From contig NC_092679.1 of the NCBI RefSeq assembly GCF_964355755.1, positions 13,568,932 to 13,632,931 on the forward strand: DNA of 64,000 nucleotides, in the 5' to 3' direction. The first letter of the stretch is position 1. Each line of letters begins with the position of its first letter. Source of the DNA: Antedon mediterranea (Eukaryota > Echinodermata > Crinoidea > Comatulida > Antedonidae). Under the pieces are notes generated by a model that was not told where the DNA came from, ran no database searches, and saw only the letters and a list, made by a program, of their open reading frames with translations. The position numbers and the translations under genes were made by a program. Shown piece after piece: positions 35,204 to 48,100 of the stretch.

Positions 35204-37758
35204 CTAGATGGCACGCTCGCTTCGCTCGCGTACCATCTAGGGGTGCTCACAGATGGTTCTCGAATACAGTAGAATCCACGGACGGGGACTTTTTTGGGAC
35301 ACTAAACAAAAACGGAAGTGTCCCCCTAATTGGGGTATTCAGAAATAGAGACAACAAAACCAATACTGGATTCCATAAAGGACAATTAATGTATGTGGAT
35401 TAAAGAAATTAGGGAGAAATGGAAATGTATGTACGGGAATTGGGCGGCACGTGGTGGTGGTGATGGAACCGCAGTAATAAAGTTGATTGTATCTATATAT
35501 TATAAGAACCAAACTAAATAAATAGACCTAGACATTCTGCGAAATGGAAATCGGAAATTCAAGCTCCTATTCAGTGAAAAATTAAACTGTAGTCTACCTA
35601 AATATTTAGGGCAAATCATCGGTTGTGGTGTTGAAATTCCTGTAAACATTTGTGTGAACCAAACTGGGTCGAATTTCTGTCATGAGTACTGATTTGTTGG
35701 CCTGTGATTTATGACGCCTAAGGGATCTATCTAGACTTATTTTTTAGAATAATGTACGTACCTGTCAGATACAATTGTCTTGTGTCGTATAATAAATAAG
35801 TACTGTAATAGTTACTGAAGTTACTATTACAATCTCGTCAATGAAAACACGAAAATGTATATGCACTTACTTATGAAAACGTATACAGTATTATACTCAG
35901 TTATTGAAACAGTAGGTTTAAAAAAGTTTCGTTTGTCTGTAAAATGATGTAATCAAGCTGTTTACATGAGTCTTAATTTATAAGCACATCAATAATAAAA
36001 TAGTTTATCTATCCTGTAATTGGCGAGATTATGGTCGCTGTTGAATGAAATAAAGCCAATCGGTATCATATTTGTACAGAAACGTTTTCGCGACCGAAGG
36101 GTGTAACCTAAATTCGTTGTATTATCGTCAAGAACTAACTGTAACTAAACTTACATAGAAAGTAGGGTATCATAAATTTGGCCTTAGCACTCGGGGGAGT
36201 GGCTAAGATGAAGTCCGTGGGACTACTAAATATAAATTGTAATGAACCTCGAGGGACATAAATAGGAATATTTCATGTTTCATTATCAATGTATAATAAA
36301 TGGAAACTGTTTACCGATTCAAATAATAAAAATTGGTTTTTAACATTTTCCGAACCTATTGCAAGTTTATTCTCAAAGGGCCCATATATTTACCTACCGT
36401 ATGTGTTAAACCAAGGGCTCATAAATTTACCTACAGTACTTGTGTTAAACCAAACTCTGGCAGACTGAGAGATTGGGATGTTCCATTCATCGCAAATCAA
36501 TACATTTGTATAATCGTATATTAAATCTATCAAAATAGTTTTTTTTAAAGAAAATCGGCCTGTCTTCAACATTATGATGGTGTACTCTAGCAATCTATCA
36601 AAATAGTATTTTTTAAAGAAAATCGGCCTGTCTTCAACATTATGATGGTGTACTCTAGCTGTTCAACCGGTTTTCAGCTATTAAAAACAATTATCGTAGG
36701 AGGAGATAGGAAAATGCGAAGCCTCCTCGCTATGTAACATTAGGGTTGAGGGATGGGAAAGCGGATAGGTACAAAGAGGAACAATTTTTAAATATATTCT
36801 TTATCCACTGAGTAACGAAATATTTTGTTCATGTTTTATAGGCCTATAAATAATATACCTCTAAATACAGTAGGCCTAAAACATTTGCGATTTAATACTT
36901 TGTTAAAACTGTCACTGTCATAATCGATTGAAATATTAAAGTACATGTCACGATACACCACTACGACGTTTATATTTTTGGTAATTATTAATTAATACAA
37001 ACGTTGAGAAGGAACTGTCAGTATAAAGTTTATTTGTATATCTAACAGTAGAGCCTATCCACAGTCTCAGTAATAAAGTTTATATTTTTATATTACATCT
37101 AACAGTACGAACATTCATAGTAAGAAATGTTCGATTCAAATGAAAAATAGTTAATAGGTATTTACAGTATTGTCAAAGTATTGCAAGTTTATTCTCAAAG
37201 GGCCCATATATTTACCTACCGTATGTGTTAAACCAAGGGCTCATAAATTTACCTACAGTACTTGTGTTAAACCAAACTCTGGCAGACTGAGAGATTGGGA
37301 TGTTCCATTCATCGCAAATCAATACATTTGTATAATCGTATATTAAATCTATCAAAATAGTATTTTTTAAAGAAAATCGGCCTGTCTTCAACATTATGAT
37401 GGTGTACTCTAGCTGTTCAACCGGTTTTCAGCTATTAAAAACAATTATCGTAGGAGGAGATAGAAAAATGCGAAGCCTCCTCGCATTTTTTTGGCGGGTA
37501 TTTTTCAAGATGGACATCCATTAGACAGTGTATACCACGATCGGAAAACACCCCTATTTGGGGCAAATCGTTGAACCTAAATTCGTTTTAATCGTCAATA
37601 ACTAATTATCTAACTCAATTTAATTAGTAAACAGGGTTACATCAGGCGGTTAAAATCAGTACCGAAAGTACGAACCAACTTTACATACCATCGAGTGAAA
37701 ATTCTAGAAGTAAGGCGCGATTTACCGAATTTTGCCCTTACGTAAATTTATATATAGA
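35204..37758 (-). mobile_element. Non-autonomous Helitron, copy 1 (2555 bp)
   Basis: On the minus strand the element begins TCTATATATAAATTTAC after a host A. It ends with a hairpin (35204-35240, stems CTAGATGG..CGC / GCG..CCATCTAG) whose last bases are CTAG before a host T. A 5' TC, 3' CTRR, a hairpin at the 3' tip and insertion between A and T without duplication are the diagnostic features of Helitrons. A second copy with the same ends lies at 52339-53928. Inside, 36355-36720 and 37175-37485 are near-identical direct copies. No Rep/helicase is present. Confidence 0.85.
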
Positions 37759-38296
37759 TAAATCTCATACAATATTATTTATTAATAAAAGATTTATAGA
37801 TTATAATATAATAGATTATAGCGGCAGCGTGCCCTAATAATTTGTTTTTTGTAGCAAAACCAATAGAATTTAACTTTTGTGGTCCAATTAAAACATTGTA
37901 ATTTTTTTACATATTTACATAAACATTTGAGGAGAGCGATTTAAAATTTTTGCAGGGAGAGCGAATTGCTCTCCTCGGTGATTTGAGGAGAGCGATTTGT
38001 TGCTCTCCTGGGTTTTACATACGTGATGCCCTGATGTAACCGAATAATTTAGTACTTCAACACAGGTTTATGATATCAATCACATTTAAAATCGGCTTCG
38101 CTATAAAAATCTGACATACTATTGCGTTTGATATACGCTGAAAAGATAGGGCTGCCAACTACGTCAACCAGCCTCACCCCTAAATCAATTAGTGTTTGAA
38201 TGTTAGTTTGTAAAAATGTGCATGAACGATTTTTGATTGACTAAGCCTAATAAATTGTGTTCCGCTGACTACGTACATGGCGTTTTATTTGGTTAT
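37759..38296. repeat. Spacer with GAGGAGAGCGATT repeats
   Basis: 37925-38010 contains three to four alternating copies of GAGGAGAGCGATT and AATTGCTCTCCTC, forming imperfect hairpins, and ends at GATGCCCTGATGTAACC. No gene is seen. Confidence 0.6.
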
Positions 38297-38305
38297 TATT
38301 TTGTA

Positions 38306-39275
38306 CGCCGTGGTTAGGATTCCGGCACCGGAATTCAACTGCCCACCGTTAGGGAATCCGACACGCTATTGCGCATGCCCAGAGCGAAGTAATTATTGCT
38401 TGCATGCACAGCTGCAGACCGCGCACACCCACACACCACCGAGAGTCGAACGTTGTTATAGGTATTTACTGTAGCCTTTAGTCGTTGCGCGGGGGAGAGA
38501 GCGATGGATGAAACTTGGCCTAGGCCATACATAAATTAAATAATTAAAATTTGCGTCCAACTTAATGATATATTGTACTAGGCCCAACCACTCACTTTTT
38601 CAGTTAATACGGATTGGACTCCATTGGATATAAGTTTACTTTTTATTTGTCGACTTAATGGGTTATCCTGGTATTCTTTTTGTACATTGTATGAATATCG
38701 AATAAAATCAATCAATCAAAATACGACTACGCCACGCGTTAAAAATAATTATTATGATATTGATAAGAATCAGTATCTATCTAAGAATCGTAATGCTGTA
38801 ATTTTATTAGACAGAGGAAGTATGAAGTTCGGCATAACGCTTGCGTATTTCAAGAAATGTACGAAATTGAAAATGCGACCTTCGACTTCCCGAACAGTTC
38901 TGCTTTTTTTACATCATATCCGCGCGGCGGCTGCCGTCAACAAATCAACTTGTATACGAGTGCATGTTATTACAGTATAATGCGTTATATGAAATCTTTT
39001 ATTTTGTACTTGAAAATCATAAAACTAGTCATGTAATTATAATTCATATTTATATGAAGTTTATATATGAATGGGCTAGGCTAGTTTGCCGTGGCGCAGC
39101 TATTAATAGATCCATCGCTGTTAGCAAAGATAGTGTAGTATCTTTGCTGTAGTCTGTAGATGATGATAGTTTAGAGTAGTCGTCGATTACCTCGCTCTGG
39201 GCATGCGCAATAGCGTGTCAGATTCCCTAACGCTGGGGGCAGTTGAGTTCCGGTGCCGGAATCCTAACCACGGCG
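38306..39275. mobile_element. Mutator-like MITE A (970 bp) with 9-bp target-site duplication
   Basis: Terminal inverted repeats of about 85-90 bp start CGCCGTGGTTAGGATTCCGG and include GCTATTGCGCATGCCCAGAG at both ends. The flanks 38297-38305 and 39276-39284 are both TATTTTGTA, a perfect 9-bp duplication. Long TIRs and a 9-bp duplication indicate the Mutator (MULE) superfamily. The inside has no transposase; a 118-codon frame (38624-38980) has no recognisable domain. Confidence 0.9.
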
Positions 39276-39405
39276 TATTTTGTATGGCAAGTAAGTAATG
39301 AAATAATAATAAAAAAATACCAACCAAGCCAAATATAAAAGTAGATTTTTATAATGCACTAACACAGTAACACTAAAGAAAGGGCTCTGGCCTAAGAAAG
39401 GCCTA

Positions 39406-40811
39406 CAGTACAGAAAGAAAATACTGCAACTTTACCTACGAAGTAGCTTCGTAGATAGAACGTAGGCTACGTTGTTGGCTTCGTAGGTTCCATTGTTTGG
39501 CTTCGTAACCTCAATAAACAACTTTCAATGAGCTACGTTCTGAACTTCGTAGGGAGTTCGTAACCTAAATAAACAACCCTACGATGTTCTTAGTGAAGTA
39601 AGGTATGAAATTAATGTGTTAAATTTAATTGGCGGAGGACAATGTTGTAAATTAATAAAAAATAAATAATATTTTTTAATCGTAATATTTTCCTTCGTGC
39701 GTGTTTACCTACTCAACGGCGAATATAAATATAAATTTCCCACGATGTATAACGTAGAGAGAGACACGATCCAACACAGGTGAACCGCAACGAACAGGCC
39801 AACTAATAAACATAATATAGCGAACGTCCCATCCAGAAACGATGCCGAGAAAAAATGATCGTAAACAATTCATTCTAAATATAGCATCAGGACGTTCAAT
39901 CGGCCCCCGGTCGCTCAAAAAGACTGCCGACAGAAGACCGTAATACAGACCTAGTTTTTTTTTGGTCACATGGCATGAAACGCGATACTCTCTCTGCTTA
40001 CCGCAATCTCTCACATGTTTTTTTTACTCAGTACGAGCACGAGAGGGTGGCTACCGTCTGACGACGATAAAACAGTAATTATAAGATCGTGGTACCTGGA
40101 TTTTGTGTCACATGACATGAAACATAATACTCTCTCTCTAAACTGCTCAGCTCACATGTTTTTTCCCCTCCAAATTCTGGTCGGGCCTTTTTCTTTATAC
40201 ATGTCGTAATCATTTTAAAAGGCCTATTTATGTATGTTAAATCTTAATATGGAATATATATTTATTTTGCATATATTTTGTTGGTGTCCTAGCCTAGGTG
40301 TCGTTGTTTTTATAATTCGCTAACCCAACAAGGTAGGAATAAATAATTTATAGTGTAGGCCGCCGAAACAGGCTAGGCCTAGCCTCAACTCTCTCTACGT
40401 GAGCTGAGGTCCACCGGCCCGATATCGTTTCGTCGGCGGATTTCCGTCCAAATTAGGATAACCGATGCGTAGGGCGGCTACAAAAATTGACCTATCTTTA
40501 GGTAGGATTTTAATTAGCAAACAATACATTTTTTGTTTGCATTGTCCATGCTTCTACGAACCACCCTACGATCGAGGCGTAGCCTAGATTTCATAACAAT
40601 ACATCGTAGGCTACGAACAATACATCGTAGGTAGGAGAGAACACTACATCGTAGGCTACGAACAATACATCGTAGGAGAGAACAATACATCGTAGGCTAC
40701 AAACAATACATCGTAGGCTACAAACAATACATCGTAGGAGAGAACAATGACCTACGATCTACCTACGAAAGCCTACGCGTAGATACAAAGCAGTAATTTC
40801 TTTCTGTACTG
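39406..40811. mobile_element. MITE with CAGT termini and TA target site (1406 bp)
   Basis: Both ends read CAGTACAGAAAGAAA..TACTGC inward and are bordered by TA (39404-39405; 40812-40813). This fits Tc1/mariner-type elements. The subterminal regions carry many CTACGAAG / TACATCGTAGG words in opposite orientation. The interior contains a ~130-bp direct repeat (39968 and 40105, TCACATG(G/A)CATGAAAC). No transposase is present. Confidence 0.7.
40590..40750. repeat. Short tandem repeat ACAATACATCGTAGG
   Basis: About seven copies of ACAATACATCGTAGG separated by CTACGA or AGAGA spacers lie inside the right arm of the CAGT-ended MITE. Confidence 0.85.
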
Positions 40812-40932
40812 TAGGCTAGGCCCTAGTCTACACTAATAACTAGCCTACTACTACTAGCCTAGGCCTTCTAGGTAGGGCATACTACTACTAGAAGCTAGTA
40901 GTAGGCCTAGCCCTACACACGCTTTTATTAAT

Positions 40933-41727
40933 CGCCGTGGTTAGGATTCCGGCACCGGAACTCAACTGCCCACCGTTAGGGAATCCGACACGCTATTGCG
41001 CATGCCCAGAGCGCCGGTAATCGGCGACTCTATACTTTATCAACAGCGATGGATCATTTCATAGCTCCGCCACGGCGAACTAGCGTAGATGCCTACTAAT
41101 AACAGGATCCACTAATAGTAAATACTAGGCTAGGCCTACCAGCTAGACGTGACCAGTGGGCCTATTTATTTTGTAATTAAAAAGTGGTTGCTTCATTCAT
41201 ATATAAACTTCATATAGGGCCTAATTATGAATTATATAATTACATGAGTTGACTAGTTTTATGATTTTTCAAGTACAAAATAAAAGATTTCATATAACGC
41301 ATTATAACTGTACATAACATGCAATCACAAGTTAATTTATTGACGGCAGCCACCGCGTGGATGTGAAAAAACTGTTCGGGAAGTTGGGGTCGCAACGCTA
41401 AATACAGCATTACGATTCTTACGGTAGATAGATACTGATTCTTATTAATATCATAATAATTATTTTAACGCGTGGCGCCTGGCATAGTCGTATTTTAATT
41501 ATTAATTCATGTATGGCCTAGGCCAAGTTTAATCTATCGCTCGCGCAACAACTAACTAGGCTACAGTAAATCCTAACACTCCGACTCTCAGCAGTGGTAG
41601 TGTGGTGTGCAGAGTAGTGTGGCACAAGCTATAATTCACTTCCCAGAGCTCTGGGCATGCGCAATAGCGTGTCGGATTCCCTAACGGTGGGCAGTTGAGT
41701 TCCGGTGCCGGAATCCTAACCACGGCA
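40933..41727. mobile_element. Mutator-like MITE B (795 bp) with 9-bp target-site duplication
   Basis: Same terminal repeats as MITE A (CGCCGTGGTTAGGATTCCGG). The flanks 40924-40932 and 41728-41736 are both TTTATTAAT. Its internal sequence matches MITE A in inverted orientation with deletions (for example ATTCTTATTAATATCATAAT at 41439-41458). It is an independent insertion of the same family. Confidence 0.9.
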
Positions 41728-41736
41728 TTTATTAAT

Positions 41737-42641
41737 ATAATTGCACATTTTGAGGAAAAAAAATGCGCCAGGAAAATAATAATATGAATGATGAATAATT
41801 TTTGTTTTGGCATAACCTTTTTTATGAACGAATTTGTATAAAATACATTAGGTCTAGCCTAGGCCTATATCTTTTTTCTTTCCAGTCCCACCAGTCACCC
41901 GGCCCACGAGTTCCACATAATAACTGGCCATTACACACGTGACCTAGTAATATTACTAGGTAGTATAGTATAAGCCCAGTGGCGCCCGGTGGTGGTGTAG
42001 AGTCCTGGCCCACCATAACATGCGGCATGCATTGCATATAAATGAACTAATTAGTGCCTAGTCTAAATTAAACTAACACCTCGTAATTCTAAAAACACAA
42101 TCCCTATATTTTAGTTATGTGATCATACCTGAGAATACAAAAAATACATAGATTTTCCCGAAAAATAATAAGATAACATCTCAACACATTTTCAGCTACA
42201 TATTAATCTTTGCACACTCTATAAAGATAACGAGGACACAAAAAGAAACCGTTTCGGTGCTGTTTTGGTATGGTACGCCTTTATTGCATTTCATGCCATT
42301 TTGCATAAATAGTGGCATATCTAAGGAATGGTAATAATTATTTACTAATATAAATTATTAAATACACACATTAGTCATATTATCTTTCTTTTGTTTATCG
42401 AATTCGACTTATTCTTTCGCGTGGTTACTGTAAATCGGTTATTTTGTAACTAAACTCTGATCACGGTACCAAAAACGTCCTTCATCCATAGTCTACTATT
42501 TGTACTAGTATGACGGGAGGATCGAGGGAGAGTAGGAAGAAGGTGTTTTGCCCTTCTGCCGCGGTTATTAGAGTACTCAACCACTTGTAACAGTCCGCCG
42601 AACCTACTAGCTACATGTCTGTAGGCCTAGCATAAATTAAG
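41737..42641. other. Upstream region of BABAM2
   Basis: No other gene is seen. There is no clear TATA box before the BABAM2 ATG; AGGCCTAG words occur near 41853 and 42623. Confidence 0.45.
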
Positions 42642-45121
42642 ATGTCGACAGATGTCTCAGCACGACTACATCCCAATTTTCTCCGATACATAGAGGCTAT
42701 TTTAACAAATGGACACCACCTTGGTGTGATAGGAGGTCCCGTCCGATTTGGAGAACCTTCATCTGGGTAACTTGTAAGATAAGATTAGGCCTAGCCTAGG
42801 CCTAGGCCTAGCTAGTAGGAGGCTAGGCAGCCTACCAGGCATAGCCTCTAGTAGGCCTATAGTAGGCTAGGCCCTACCTATGCCTATAGTAGGCTAGGCC
42901 TATAGGCCTATTTTTTAGGGCCTCCTCTAGGCCTAGTACTGCCTAGCTCTAGGCCTAATGATAAGAAGTATAAAAAGACGGTCATCCAGACCATGTGCTT
43001 ACTCAATATAATTACCGTTTATGTCATTTACGAACATAAAAATGCATTGAAGAAAAAATATTGTTGTTTTTCCATTCTAATAGCATCATTCTGATATAAT
43101 TTTACTGATTGGGGGATCGAATTAACAGCAAAAAAAGTAAAACATAAAATAAATTGAATTGTTTTATTTTACAAACCAAGTCTGCTACTGAATCCAAACT
43201 ACTGATATTCTTTATTCACTCATTTTTATTAATTAGGCGGCAAAGTGCAGGGAAACAAGAATTTCTGTATCTTTTCGTTCTGCAGAAAAACTCGCTGAGA
43301 TTTTCACTGTTTCTAAAAACCCTTCCACATGTGGCCGCTCTACTTTTGGTTAATGCATTGGGCAAACAAAATGTTGCATGTAGATGGTGCAGACATGATT
43401 TAAAGGGTCCTTTTATAATGTGAAATATTATTGGGTTCTTTCAGATTATAAATAATTGATACATTGTTGTTATTTGATCATTTTACAATCGTTAACCTTT
43501 TGATTTTCAGTGTATGAGACTACATTAAATAAATGTAAATTCGAATTTTTTAGACTGACGAAAACAGAATAAACGGTTATTTTTAGATATTATTCTTTAG
43601 AACAAAGCCATCATTCGATGATTGACGTCTGTATATAATAGTAATTTGGCTATTGTATTCCCAATAAAGACTTTTAAGTCTTAAAAGTTGGTCAATAGAA
43701 CAATACGGGGTGGGGTGTTGAAAATGAAAACAAAAAGACGAACAAACCAAACAAGAAAGCATGACATGCAGTATGTTGGTTAGAACGGGAGAAAAGTTTA
43801 TTTTTTCATTTTTATATTCTTGAAGTAATTAAAATACCCCCATTTTCTCATGAAGAATGAATCGTAATCTTATTTATATTGCATAAATATTAGCAAATAA
43901 TAATGTATTATCTGTTCTTGTTTTCTGTTTATAAATAGCCTATAAACTCTTAAAATACCTTGGTATGGTCTCAATAAAATTTGAATGATAACCCTATGTA
44001 TGTATGGAAAGCAGAAACATCTTAACGCATGAGGCAAATACGATCAATCCGTTATACATTTTTATTTCAAATATACATATCTTTTTATTGTCAAACACTT
44101 GTAAAAAGTCTAAATACATTTAATGACCAGAATAATATAGACCTGTTGAATAATATACAGCTATTAATTAATTAACCAAATAAGAAAACAACCCCTGAAA
44201 AAAGACAAGTTAGCTAGGATTTCATTTAGTGCATATCAAAACGTCGAAAATAAAACAAACATAATTATGTTATAAATAAAACAAACATAACTAGAAAGCC
44301 ACTCCGAGAGTGCATACCTCCGCCTACTGTAAAATTCTATTTCTCCGGTGAAAAAAAAAATATATATATATTTGTGTGTGTCTTAATGCTGTTTGTGATT
44401 TAGGCTAATTTCACTACAAGCATGTGTATGCAAGTTTGGTGTAATGGTTATGTAACAAGCCTTTCAATTAACAATAGCTTCAGTTGACTAACAATAGAAC
44501 AGCAACGCGAGTGAATTTGAAAAGAAAATAGGTTTTTTAAACTACTGGCATCAAAATACGTGCACATTAAATCAAATTATGTTTTAAAATTACAAATCAC
44601 AAATTATAACTCTTGCCTCTTGTACAAAAATGAAGTTTTTTGGACAAGTAGTTCTCGAGAAAATGCAATTTCAGTATACTTGTTACTTTAAGACTGCTCG
44701 CCGGCTTTTGAAAAATTCTGTCCTATCTTTTAACACTAGCCGGTCTGAAAATAATATCATTTTTGTTATTTGTAAAGTTATTAATAAACCAATTTAGTTG
44801 ATTTTCAATAGGCATGGTCTGAAGGTATATACCTATCTACACCCAAAAATTCAGAACGATAACTTGAAAACTGTAGGCGCTATCGTGCTAACAAACAAAC
44901 AAACATACAAACATACAAATGAAAGCACTCAGAAACTGAGTGAAGTACTTGGCAAAATATATCCACTGACTCGGAGCATGTCATTTTTTGTTACAAACAA
45001 TTCCGGCATTGCAACAATGACCTTTCATTCATTCATTCATCTTTTATTTCGGAAAAAAAAAATTCTCCATAGTTCAGTAACAAATGAGTGTACATTATTG
45101 CAAATATACGGTAACAAATAC

Positions 45122-45152
<31 letters not shown>

Positions 45153-48100
45153 ACTCCAAAGGCAAATTACTGAAAAAAATGACAATGCTGTGGGTAACAG
45201 TGGCTGGATCTCAATGGAGATACAAAAATAAAAAGCGAAAAGCTAAATCAAAACGATAAAGTAAACAGCCAGAAAAGTTAGCAGAGCTTTCGGGCAACAC
45301 TAGCCCTTCATCAGTGCAAGCAATTAGTGTAATACCTATATATATGTAGATATATTAAAAAAAAACAAACCTACGCTACATAGTCACGTGGTTAGAACAA
45401 TAGCTTCATCCATCTACTATGTAGATTGGATGAAGGAAAAGCAAATTCATGAATACATTTTATGACAATATTGTCTGACCTCCCTAACCTGCACAACATG
45501 CCAAACACTACCTTACGTTGTAGTTCGTAGAACGAGCAGATGTGGTTTTCTACAAACATGGTGCTGGCACTGCATGACCTAGGTTTATTAAGGAGCAGGC
45601 GTAAGGCATTGTTTAAGCACACCTTTAGTGCTTCCATTGATTTTACATTAAAATTTGCCCACAAAGAAGCACAGTATAAATAAGTTACTACAATATGTTT
45701 TAAACAAAAACACTTTATGTTTTTAGAGCATTTTGAGAAAGTTCTACATAGTGTATTAGCTCTAATGCAGCTAAGCTTTGACAATTTCCTGACTGTAGGA
45801 CAGAATAACATACATACAGATTTTTTCTTGTTATACAATATATCATGCGTTAATGAGTATTTTTCACACTATGAATTAGATGTTGTAAGGCGGAGGCAGA
45901 TGGTGCAATAAGTACCATATCATCCGCGTAACTAAGGTTGTTTAGTTTTATACCGTGTAATTCGCATCCATTGCGAGACATACTGAGATTGACAATTAAA
46001 TCATCCATATAAATATTAAAAAGTAAAGGAGACATAACTCCACCTTGTCTAACACCATTGGTAACTGGGAAGTCTCTAGACAATGACTTTCCCCACCGAA
46101 CATGAAACCTGTGATTGGTATACCAAGACACAAGAACTCTAACTACACATAAGGGGTTCCCCTATTAATCAGTTTCTTGTACGGTGTCCAATGATTAATA
46201 CGATCAAATGCTTTGGAGGCATCTAAAATACAGGCATAAATCGGGCTACCATTTCCATTATAAAATTCGATTGTCTGTTTGAGAATAAAAATACATGTTT
46301 CAGTTGAATGACCATTTTTAAACGCATACTGTCGGTCATTTGATTCGAGTGTATCACCACACATAAATCAAAATAGACTCAAACACTTTAGACATCACGC
46401 ATGCAAGCGCAATAGGACGGTAGTTGATCTTTACTTGTAATATCCTTTCTAAAATCAAGATTGACCAGAATAATGATGGAGAAGTGTCTTGAAGCTATGC
46501 CGATTTGCGGCGCCTTAACCCATGTAGTAAGCTTAACCGCTTGACCAGTCGACTAATGTTTTGGTCCATATCAAAGAATATGTCCATGTTGAAAGAAGAC
46601 AGAATGCGTGCTATTTGATATATCGTACGGAAGATAGCTTTTGTAACAACCAATATATCAATTTACCTGAGGCTAGCTAGTTGTTGTTGTTCAGAGAGCT
46701 AGGTAGGCCTAGTAGTAGAGGGGAACAGACGATCGGGACCACGGATGATCGGGCCCAAGACGATTTGCTGTCCCGATCGTCTGTCTTATGTGTTGTGCCC
46801 GATCGTCTTACCAGTTGGTCCTGATCGTCCAGTATTTTCAGAACCACGTTGGGCCCGATCGTCTCACCAGTTGGTCCGGGTGTCCCGATCGTCTTAATAG
46901 CGTTGGGCCCGATAGTCTTTTGTGTTATATAAAATAATGTGCCACATTTCATTCCTATTGCTTTAGTGATTTTAATTAAAAAGGTTAGTTAGATTTTTCT
47001 GATTTTATCATAATTTTCCCCTAATTAACACTACTGGTTTTAAGAATTTCTTACCAAATACTCTCGATTTATGAATAAATGTGATTGATTTTAATTTTTA
47101 TTATCAGGGAGGGATTGTTATTATCAGGGTTATTATTGTGTTGTATGTATTCCCGTATTTAATGTATTACTCTATACAGTGTGATATAACTTGACTTCTC
47201 TCTCGCAACAAAATTAATAGCACATGCGTGAAACCTGATTCGGTAATATTTTCATATTTTTCTGACTTTAAATCGAATAATTATTTTTAAAAATTTTCCG
47301 AGAATGTTTTGGGCCTGATCGTCTTATTCATTGGGCCCGATCGTCTCTTGTCCCGATCGTCTTTCACCATTGATGAGCCCAATCGTCTCACGATTTGGGC
47401 CTGATCGTTTTGAAGTGGGCCCGGATCTGGTCTAGTCTTCTTAAACTTATTATGCCCAGTTTTAATTTAGATACGAAACTGCAGTAGTTGAGGTCTCTAG
47501 GCCTAGCCAGCCTATCAAGCAGGTTGCTTAGATAGAGGTACAGTAAGACAAGGCTAGAACTATAATAAGTATATGTTATTAACGGTCATGCTAATCTTTG
47601 CCAGGTAGGGCCCTGTATCTCTAGGTAGGGGCCGGTATCGCTATGTAGGGTCCCGGTATCGCCTGGTAGGATTTTGATTATGATATAAAATTATGTCAAG
47701 TACATTACTGTACGTTATTAGATGCTTTAGTCGTAAATTTAACATATCAATTGTTTTCTACAGACAAAAAGTTAAAATCAGTTAAAATGTTATTAATTCA
47801 GTATCACAATAACATTAAATATTATGTTACAGTAGCATGTACTTGACAACATTTTGTATCATAAAAACACACCGGGTGACACCGGGCCCAGCTGGGTGAA
47901 GATTAGCATGACCTGAATGTTATATAATTATAAATGTTTATATTTATTTATGCAGACTCTCCTACTTAACTAGGAGGCTAGGCCTAGTTATTGTTAATAA
48001 TATTTACAAACTTTTTTAATTAATATTAAAATAAATATATCTTTTTTTAGGTGTATATCGAGCAGTCAGAGAAAAAATAATTGTGATCGATTCAAAATTT

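Noticed and set aside
35204-35240. Hairpin as a transcription terminator or operator
   Set aside because: Better explained as the 3' terminal hairpin of a Helitron, since the same hairpin and CTAG end occur at 52339.
38624-38980. 118-codon frame inside MITE A as a transposase
   Set aside because: No catalytic motifs; the sister MITE B has the region deleted and rearranged.
44798-45259. 153-codon frame
   Set aside because: Spans an RTE 3' UTR, a (TA)n microsatellite and a LINE tail on the other strand.
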